This document shows, piece by piece, positions 58,523 through 64,000 of a stretch of 64,000 bases of DNA. Source of the stretch: Methanoregulaceae archaeon. GTDB taxonomy: Bacteria > Armatimonadota > Fimbriimonadia > Fimbriimonadales > Fimbriimonadaceae. Every line of letters starts with the position of its first letter. Within the stretch, counting starts at the first letter, position 1. The DNA lies in NCBI GenBank assembly GCA_020850325.1, contig JADZEW010000008.1, positions 186,001-250,000 on the forward strand, read 5' to 3'. The notes under the pieces were generated by a model. That model saw only the letters and a list, made by a program, of their open reading frames with translations, had not been told where the DNA came from and searched no databases. The position numbers and the translations under genes were made by a program.

Positions 58523-59200
58523 ATGCCCCTCACCAGCGCGATCGCACTGACCCTCCTGATCGGCCAAGTCAATCCGGATGTCCGGGTCTACAAGAAAGGC
58601 AAGATCGAAGCGGAGATGAAGTTAGGGCGGGTGCCGGGTTCGAGCGCGCTCGCCAATCTTGCGCGAAACACGGTGCGACGCGCCGAGACGAAAGACTACG
58701 ACGAGTTTATGAAGCAGGCACGCGAAGTCGAGCGCGACTTCGGCTATGATTGGCCCGGATGCAGTTTTGAGTCCTCGTCGAAAGTTGCCTTCCAAGACGC
58801 CCGAGCGATCAGCATCGTGGTCGACTGTTATCAGTATCTGGGAGGCGCGCACGGACTCGGCGTTACGCGGACGTACAACTTCGGGCTGGTTCAGGGCAAG
58901 CCCAAGGTACTGAGCCTGAAAGATGTGGTCGGCGCGGGCAACGTAGAGAAGGTCCAGATCCTGCTCATCGAAAAGATCGTCAAGCACCCGCGCACCGCCT
59001 GGAAGGACATGGGCTGGCTGACCGAACTTAGCGAGCAGCAACTCAACCGGTTTTGGGTGAACAAGAAGGGCTTGACGTGGGAGTTCGATCCGTACGAACT
59101 CGCTTCCTATGCGGTCGGCCCCTTCACCTTTTCGCTGTCTTGGGCCGAGATGAAGGGGTTGATCTCGAAGACCTCGCCGCTCGGCCATCTGGCGCGGTAG
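58523..59200 (+). CDS. Exported DUF3298/RsiV-C-like protein
   Basis: A 225-aa protein with a short signal-like N terminus (SAIALTLLIGQ). Its C-terminal half has the DUF3298 hallmarks: YLGGAHGLGVTRTYNFGL, LSLKDVV, and GLTWEFDPYELASYAVGPFTFSLSW near the end. This domain occurs in RsiV (lysozyme-binding anti-sigma factor) and PdaC-type peptidoglycan deacetylases; here there is no anti-sigma helix or catalytic domain, so it may bind lysozyme or peptidoglycan. It is followed by glmU on the same strand. Confidence 0.82.
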   Translation: MPLTSAIALTLLIGQVNPDVRVYKKGKIEAEMKLGRVPGSSALANLARNTVRRAETKDYDEFMKQAREVERDFGYDWPGCSFESSSKVAFQDARAISIVVDCYQYLGGAHGLGVTRTYNFGLVQGKPKVLSLKDVVGAGNVEKVQILLIEKIVKHPRTAWKDMGWLTELSEQQLNRFWVNKKGLTWEFDPYELASYAVGPFTFSLSWAEMKGLISKTSPLGHLAR

Positions 59201-59236
59201 GCTCGCGCTAAGCCAGAATCAGAAGCTCGGGTTAAC

Positions 59237-60634
59237 ATGAGGATAACGGGGATCATCCTAGCGGCGGGGAAGGGAACTCGAATGAAGTCGGAGTTGCCTA
59301 AGGGGTTGCACCGTGTATGCGGCATCCCGATGGCGGCTTTGGTCGGGCGCGCAATGATGGATGCGGGTCTGGAGCGTCCGATCGTGGTCGTCGGCCACGG
59401 GGGCGACTTGCTCATCGAAGCCCTGGGCCCAGCCTATGACTACGCATGGCAGCACGAACAGCACGGCACCGGCCACGCGGCAATGATGGCTACCGACGCG
59501 CTAAGAGCCTCAGGCGCGAATCTTGTGGTGATTGCGCCTGGCGACACCCCGTTGCTTTCGGCGGCGGTGTTTGAGGCGCTTGTCGGCCACCATATCGATT
59601 CCGGAGCGAAGGCGACGGTCGCGACCGCAGTTCTCGCGGACGCCACCGGGTATGGCCGAATCGTCCGCGACGATCATGGTCCAACGCGGATCGTCGAACA
59701 CAAGGACGCAACGCCGACGGAGCGCGAGATCAAGGAAGTCAACGCCGCGATCTACGTCTTCGACGTGCCAACGCTCCTCGAGATCCTTCCCACGCTCAGC
59801 AACGAGAACGAGCAGCACGAGTACTACTTGACCGACGCCATTGCCGCGATCCGTGCCCGAGGCGGCAAGGTCGAGGGCTTGGCATTCGACGACCCCGACA
59901 TCATGCGCGGGGTCAATGACCGGTGGCAGCTCGCTGAAGCGGCCAAGGTGCTTCGCCAGCGGGTGCTGAAGAAGCATGCGCTGAACGGAGTCACGATTGT
60001 CGATCCCGACACGACCTACATCGAGCCAGACGTGGTGATCGGCACCGACTCGACGCTCGAGCCCGGCACCATCCTGGAAGGCAATACGACCATCGGCAGT
60101 CGGTGTCACATCGGCCCCAACACCAAGATTCTCGATTCGACCATCGGTGATGGCTGCGTCGTGCTGATGAGCCACCTCAACGGGGCGACTATGCTGAGCA
60201 GCTCTCGCTGTGGCCCCTACGCAAACCTCCGCCCGGGAGCGGTGCTGGGTGAGCAGACCAAGATCGGCAACTTCGTCGAGGTCAAGAACGCACAGCTCGG
60301 TGCGCGTGTCGCCGTGTCGCATCTCAGCTACCTGGGTGATGGCGAGGTTGGCGACGATACCAACATTGGTGCGGGCACGATCTTCTGCAACTACGACGGA
60401 TTCTTGAAGCATCGTACGGTGGTCGGCGAAGGCGTCTTCGTCGGCTCGAACTCGACTTTGGTAGCGCCGATCAACATCGGCGACGGGTCGATGATCGCGG
60501 CGGGTAGCGTGGTGACGAAAGATGTGCCAGCGGACGCGCTGGCAATGGGCAGGGCACGGCAAGAGGTGAAGGACGGATGGGTAGTGGAATGGCGTCGGCG
60601 ACAGCAGGCCGAGAAGGACCGGAGGAAATCATGA
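59237..60634 (+). CDS. glmU: Bifunctional GlcNAc-1-P uridyltransferase/GlcN-1-P acetyltransferase
   Basis: A 465-aa GlmU that makes UDP-GlcNAc for peptidoglycan and LPS. The N-terminal nucleotidyltransferase has LAAGKGTRMKSELPKGLH, HEQHGTGHAAM, IAPGDTPLL and a NAAIYVFD block. The C-terminal left-handed beta helix (about 250-450) shows hexapeptide repeats and the acetyltransferase residues in RCGPYANLRPG, VEVKNA, LSYLGDGEVGDDTNIGAGTIFCNYDG. The stop overlaps the prs start (ATGA). Confidence 0.97.
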   Translation: MRITGIILAAGKGTRMKSELPKGLHRVCGIPMAALVGRAMMDAGLERPIVVVGHGGDLLIEALGPAYDYAWQHEQHGTGHAAMMATDALRASGANLVVIAPGDTPLLSAAVFEALVGHHIDSGAKATVATAVLADATGYGRIVRDDHGPTRIVEHKDATPTEREIKEVNAAIYVFDVPTLLEILPTLSNENEQHEYYLTDAIAAIRARGGKVEGLAFDDPDIMRGVNDRWQLAEAAKVLRQRVLKKHALNGVTIVDPDTTYIEPDVVIGTDSTLEPGTILEGNTTIGSRCHIGPNTKILDSTIGDGCVVLMSHLNGATMLSSSRCGPYANLRPGAVLGEQTKIGNFVEVKNAQLGARVAVSHLSYLGDGEVGDDTNIGAGTIFCNYDGFLKHRTVVGEGVFVGSNSTLVAPINIGDGSMIAAGSVVTKDVPADALAMGRARQEVKDGWVVEWRRRQQAEKDRRKS

Positions 60635-61596
60635 GCGGGAGCATGTCGGACATGAAGCTCTTTGCCGGCAACGCGAATCCCGAGCTAGCCTCGCGAGTCG
60701 CCGAGTATCTGGGAGTGAGCCTGGGCAGCATGACCGCTACCCGGTTCGCGGATGGCGAGATTCGCATCATGATCGAGGAGAGCGCCCGCGGTAGCGACGT
60801 GTTCATTCTCCAGCCGACCTGTGCACCCGCCAACGACAACCTGATGGAACTCATGATCATGCTCGATGCGTTCCGCCGGGCTTCGGCGAGGCGTATCACG
60901 GTGGTCATGCCCTATTACGGCTATGCGCGGCAGGATAAGAAGATCAAGCCCCGCGAACCGATTGCCGCCCGGTTGATTGCGGACATGATCACCATGGCCG
61001 GGGCGCACCGTGTGCTGGCGATCGACCTCCACGCCGATCAGATTCAAGGTTTCTTCAACATGCCGGTGGACCACCTCTATGGTGGTCCGCTGATCGGGCG
61101 CTATCTTGCCGACGAGGGTTACCGAGAACGCGACGACGTCGTTATCGTCGCCCCCGATGTTGGTTCCGTCGGCCGCTGTAAGGCGCTCGCCGAAATGCTT
61201 GGTTGCCCCTTCGTGGTTATTGCCAAGCGCCGTCCGGAGCCCAACAAGGTGGAGGTCGTCGAGATCATCGGCGAGTTCCAGGACAAGGTCTGTATCATCC
61301 TCGACGACATGATCGACACCGGTGGCTCGATCATCTCAGGCGCGGAGGCGCTGCTGTCTCGAGGTGCTCGTGAAGTGATCGCGACCTGCACCCACCCGGT
61401 GTTCTCGGGCACGGCCCTGCATCGTCTGCAGGATTCGGTGATCTCGCGGATCATCTGCCTTGACACGATTCCCATCGCGCGGGAAAAGCGCGTGGCCAAG
61501 CTCACCATTCTGGAGTCGGCGCCCTTGATCGGTGAGGCGATCCGGCGGATTCACCAGAACGAGTCGGTGAGTGTGCTTTTCAAAGAGTGGAACTGA
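60631..61596 (+). CDS. prs: Ribose-phosphate pyrophosphokinase
   Basis: A 321-aa PRPP synthase with MKLFAGNANPELASRVAEYLG, FADGEIRIMIEESARG, the ATP-site VVMPYYGYARQDKK, IDLHADQIQGFF, PDVGSVGR and the PRPP-binding IILDDMIDTGGSI. The ATG at 60631 has GGAGG five bases upstream and overlaps the glmU stop; a frame start at 60577 lies inside glmU and is unlikely. The glmU-prs order is common in Gram-positive and related bacteria. Confidence 0.97.
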   Translation: MSGSMSDMKLFAGNANPELASRVAEYLGVSLGSMTATRFADGEIRIMIEESARGSDVFILQPTCAPANDNLMELMIMLDAFRRASARRITVVMPYYGYARQDKKIKPREPIAARLIADMITMAGAHRVLAIDLHADQIQGFFNMPVDHLYGGPLIGRYLADEGYRERDDVVIVAPDVGSVGRCKALAEMLGCPFVVIAKRRPEPNKVEVVEIIGEFQDKVCIILDDMIDTGGSIISGAEALLSRGAREVIATCTHPVFSGTALHRLQDSVISRIICLDTIPIAREKRVAKLTILESAPLIGEAIRRIHQNESVSVLFKEWN

Positions 61597-61605
61597 TGAG
61601 CACCG

Positions 61606-62082
61606 ATGGACGAACTCCGCGAACCAGAATCCGTTGCGCAATCGTCTGAAGGTGAAACTTACGAGTGGACTGTTCGCCTATGGAAAGAGAATCCGAAACG
61701 GCTTGGGGCCATCGCGCTGACTGCGCTGATTGCAGGCATCTTCGGGTTCTGGGCGTTGCGCCATCCGGTCGGATTTCTCGTCGGCGTCGCGATGATCGGG
61801 CTATCCTCGGCAGACTTCTGGATGCCCATTCACTTTCAGCTCACGGCGAAGGATGCGAGGCGTCGGGTGGGTCCAAGTTTGAGTTCGATCGCGTGGGCGG
61901 ATGTGCAGCAGGTGCGGGAGGACGATCTTGGTGCTAAACTATCCCCTCTACGCGATCCGTCGAGCCGGCTTGAATCCTTTCGAGGAATCTATTTGCGATA
62001 CGGCGGGAACCGCGAGGCGGTCATTGAGCGAATCCGAAGTCAAGTAGGGGAGTCATGCAAGATCTCTGGGCCGAAGAACTGA
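61606..62082 (+). CDS. Hypothetical membrane protein
   Basis: A 158-aa protein I do not recognise: an acidic cytoplasmic start, a two-helix hairpin (about 34-50 and 54-70; LGAIALTALIAGIFGFWAL, GFLVGVAMIGLSS), then a soluble domain with FQLTAKDARRRVGPSLSSIAWADVQQVRED and a basic end. The arrangement recalls small PH-like membrane proteins (bPH), in which two helices precede one beta domain, but that is weak. The 3' end overlaps the next gene by 28 bases. Ten bases separate it from prs, so it is likely co-transcribed. Confidence 0.7.
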   Translation: MDELREPESVAQSSEGETYEWTVRLWKENPKRLGAIALTALIAGIFGFWALRHPVGFLVGVAMIGLSSADFWMPIHFQLTAKDARRRVGPSLSSIAWADVQQVREDDLGAKLSPLRDPSSRLESFRGIYLRYGGNREAVIERIRSQVGESCKISGPKN

Positions 62083-62357
62083 CGGAAGACGAGACCGCTG
62101 CTCTGATCGAAAAGGCAGCGGCGGCGATCGAGAAGCGTGGCATGGTCACGCCAGCTGTCCTCATGTTTGAGATGCACAAGCCTCTGGCGTTCATTGGCGC
62201 CCAGACGGCGATCACATTTTCTCCCTTTATCGTGCCCTTTCTGGGGTTCGATAACGTCAACGACTATACTCGCCTGTTTTCCAAACGGGAGAACATCGAG
62301 CGACTGCTCGCGCGGCTGGATCGAGGTGTGGCGATCCAAGGGGCTACGGAGGGTTAA
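62055..62357 (+). CDS. Small hypothetical protein
   Basis: A 100-aa soluble protein: an acidic helical start (DLWAEELTEDETAALIEKAAAAIEK), VTPAVLMFEMHKPLAFIGAQ, an hydrophobic middle (FSPFIVPFLGF) and a basic helical end (LFSKRENIERLLARLDRG). AGGGGAG precedes the ATG. The LFSKRENIERLLARL end looks like a known small-protein type often beside DUF6754 genes, but I cannot name it. The TAA stop shares its last A with the next ATG. Confidence 0.65.
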   Translation: MQDLWAEELTEDETAALIEKAAAAIEKRGMVTPAVLMFEMHKPLAFIGAQTAITFSPFIVPFLGFDNVNDYTRLFSKRENIERLLARLDRGVAIQGATEG

Positions 62358-63226
62358 TGCAATACTTTGACACCGGAAAATATCAGGTGCTCTTTGTGTT
62401 GGTCATGGTGGCTTTCATCCTGATCAATATCTTCAGAGCCCAGAACAAAGACATCTTCATCCGGCGTATCGCCGGCTTGAATGCGATCGAAGACGCGGTA
62501 GGCCGCGCCACCGAAATGGGCAAGCCCGTTCTGATGGTGCCGGGCTTGGGCGCGTTGAACGCGATCTCCGTTCAAGCGTTGAACATCTTCGCGCACATCA
62601 CGCGAACCGCGGCACGATTCGCCAGCCCCATCCGCCTTTGTTGCGGTGAGGCGGCGGTCTTCGCTGTGGCGCAAGAGGTCATCCGCGACGTCTACCAGTC
62701 TGAAGGCGTGCCAGAGCGGATGGATGGCGACAGCGTCCGCTTCGTCAGCGACCGACAGTTTGCCTTCGCGGCGGGCGTGTCGGGCATCATGCTCCGCGAG
62801 CAGACGGCGGCTACGTTCTTCATGGGTGAGTTCTTCGCCGAGTCGCTGATCTTTGCCGAGACGGCGAACTCGATCGGTGCGATTCAGGTCGCCTCATCCA
62901 CGGAAAACACGCAGACCCCCTTCTTTATCGCTGCGTGCGACTACGTGCTCATCGGTGAAGAGTTTTACGCCGCGAGTGCCTACCTCACCCGCAAGCCGGT
63001 TCTCGTCGGAAGTTTGGTCGGTCAGGACTGGGGCAAGATGCTCATCGCGAGCCTGGTCGTCCTCGGTATTGCGATGGAGTCCTCGCAGCGGAAGGGTTGG
63101 ATCGAGCAGATGGAGAACGATCCCGCCGCCAAGACTTCGATGATGCGGCTGTTCTCGCCCGAACCGCCGGATCCCGCAACGAAGCCGGTTCGCCAGAAGC
63201 ACCCGGAGGAAGGTGAAGCACAGTGA
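62357..63226 (+). CDS. DUF6754-domain membrane protein
   Basis: A 289-aa protein that I recognise as the DUF6754 type. It has an N-terminal membrane helix (about 9-28; YQVLFVLVMVAFILINIF), a central domain of about 190 residues (FIRRIAGLNAIEDAVGRATEMGKPVLMVPGLG, then EFFAESLIFAETANSIGAIQVASS) and a second hydrophobic segment near residue 230 (LIASLVVLGIAMES), followed by a Pro/Glu-rich tail. Function is not known. It starts on the stop of the preceding gene (TAATG) and is coupled to the next by GTGA. Confidence 0.78.
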   Translation: MQYFDTGKYQVLFVLVMVAFILINIFRAQNKDIFIRRIAGLNAIEDAVGRATEMGKPVLMVPGLGALNAISVQALNIFAHITRTAARFASPIRLCCGEAAVFAVAQEVIRDVYQSEGVPERMDGDSVRFVSDRQFAFAAGVSGIMLREQTAATFFMGEFFAESLIFAETANSIGAIQVASSTENTQTPFFIAACDYVLIGEEFYAASAYLTRKPVLVGSLVGQDWGKMLIASLVVLGIAMESSQRKGWIEQMENDPAAKTSMMRLFSPEPPDPATKPVRQKHPEEGEAQ

Positions 63227-64000
63227 TCCCCTGGTCTTTTGAAAGTGGCAGTACCCAACTCAAGATCGCGATCTTCGTGACGCTTGCGCTGGGCTTCGGC
63301 CTGTTCTTCGCCTTGATGAAGACGCCGCCTAGGCTCCGGCCAAAAATCGCGGCGACCTTCACCTTCCTTGCCGGCCTGCTCTATGTAGGCATTTGGCTGT
63401 GGCCCACCGCCCACGGACGCGAGGCAGGTGACATTCCTGCGAACTTCACCGAAGGCGTGGCCTTCTGGCTGGAGGACACGCAGAGCCAGTTCCAGAACCT
63501 GAGCAACATCCTTACCTCGTTCCTCCTACTCATGGGTGTGTTCTCGCTGGTGCGGCTTCACGCCACCCGAGTATCCAAGAAGCAGCGAGACTGGCCCTTC
63601 AGCTTGGTGCTTCTGATCTGCGTCGCCATCATGACGTTCATCGGCTACTGGGATTGGCTGACCGTCATGAACATGAAGCCCGAAGAGCTCGAGGCGATGA
63701 GGGACGTGACGAATCAGCCGTTCGCGGTCTGGATGAAGGATCTGTTATTCGACGGCCTGCTGCAGACCATGGAAGCGGCGATGTTCTCGATCATCGCGTT
63801 CTATATTCTCTCGGCCGCTTATCGAGCGTTCCGCGTTCGATCGGTCGAGGCGACGATCTTGCTCGCTTCGGCGATCATCGTCATGCTGGGCCTGCTCGGT
63901 ATGGCTGAGAACTACTGGTCGATCATGATCGACAACATGGGCGGGCTCGAGGATCCGAACGCCTTGGTCAACAACTTGCGGCTGGAAGCGATCACGCAGT
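63223..64000 (+). CDS. Multi-pass membrane protein of the DUF6754 operon (3' end outside window)
   Basis: The frame from the GTG at 63223 (GTGA overlap) is open to the right edge, 259 codons so far. It shows at least six membrane segments: about residues 13-32 (KIAIFVTLALGFGLFFALM), 44-63, 98-115, 124-146, 184-206 and 212-232 (ILLASAIIVMLGLLG). A soluble, acidic loop (MKPEELEAMRDVTNQP) lies between segments four and five. The family is not recognised. It is probably a partner of the DUF6754 protein in the envelope. Confidence 0.75.
   Translation, partial: MIPWSFESGSTQLKIAIFVTLALGFGLFFALMKTPPRLRPKIAATFTFLAGLLYVGIWLWPTAHGREAGDIPANFTEGVAFWLEDTQSQFQNLSNILTSFLLLMGVFSLVRLHATRVSKKQRDWPFSLVLLICVAIMTFIGYWDWLTVMNMKPEELEAMRDVTNQPFAVWMKDLLFDGLLQTMEAAMFSIIAFYILSAAYRAFRVRSVEATILLASAIIVMLGLLGMAENYWSIMIDNMGGLEDPNALVNNLRLEAITQ

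Overview
The window reads as a compact, moderately GC-rich (about 60%) chromosomal segment of a diderm, flagellated, free-living bacterium. The gene mix is a Bacillus-like G5/3D-domain protein next to rsmA, outer-membrane beta-barrel-like proteins ending in aromatic or hydrophobic residues, several ECF sigma modules, a flgBC-fliEFGHIJ operon, a FadN-type beta-oxidation enzyme, a DUF6754 protein and a family-10-like glycoside hydrolase. This fits the Armatimonadota, perhaps near Fimbriimonas, but that placement is an inference from gene content and not proven. No rRNA, tRNA, CRISPR array or insertion sequence was recognised. No gene-free stretch exceeds 300 bases; the longest gaps are about 39572-39805 and 55505-55705.

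Layout. 1-6341: a truncated AraC-type regulator, a GHL10-like hydrolase, rpsD, a secreted unknown, a small membrane protein, rsmA, a G5/3D protein and tatA. 6426-9249: a GAF-GAF histidine kinase and an M16 peptidase. 9307-13469: two tandem paralogous secreted proteins with a strongly conserved C-terminal repeat region. 13477-15411: a MetH lacking the cobalamin part. 15509-24907: a long minus-strand run with a BmpA/Nup-type nucleoside ABC transporter, a two-domain PTPS/QueD-like protein, an SDR reductase, rph, a hicB-hicA pair, trmD, rplS, lepB and a VOC protein. 24963-33769: a beta-barrel-like protein, DUF423, TerC, an ECF sigma/anti-sigma/degenerate HtrA-PDZ module, trigger factor, a Mph-like kinase, a second hicB-hicA pair and galE. 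33785-38691: hflX, a WD40 protein, dnaN behind an ECF sigma/partner pair, and smpB. 38750-43822: a two-domain FKBP lipoprotein, an M48 protease, ftsZ, a Clp-N-only protein and a beta-barrel protein. 44005-48353: a SigE/anti-sigma/RseB-like module and a PBP1A. 48405-55504: a flagellar operon on the minus strand. 55706-64000: DoxX, a FadN-type enzyme, a DUF3298 protein, glmU, prs and an operon of uncharacterised membrane proteins that runs off the end.

Two expression habits stand out. Many genes within units are joined by 4-base ATGA or GTGA start/stop overlaps. At least sixteen genes that head units or stand alone have a -10-like hexamer only 5-7 bases before the start codon and no Shine-Dalgarno sequence, which predicts widespread leaderless transcription. 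The most interesting candidate systems are the nucleoside transporter/PTPS/SDR operon, the pseudo-HtrA ECF module, dnaN placed in an ECF operon, a 23-base imperfect inverted repeat built of heptamers, and the terminal DUF6754 operon.
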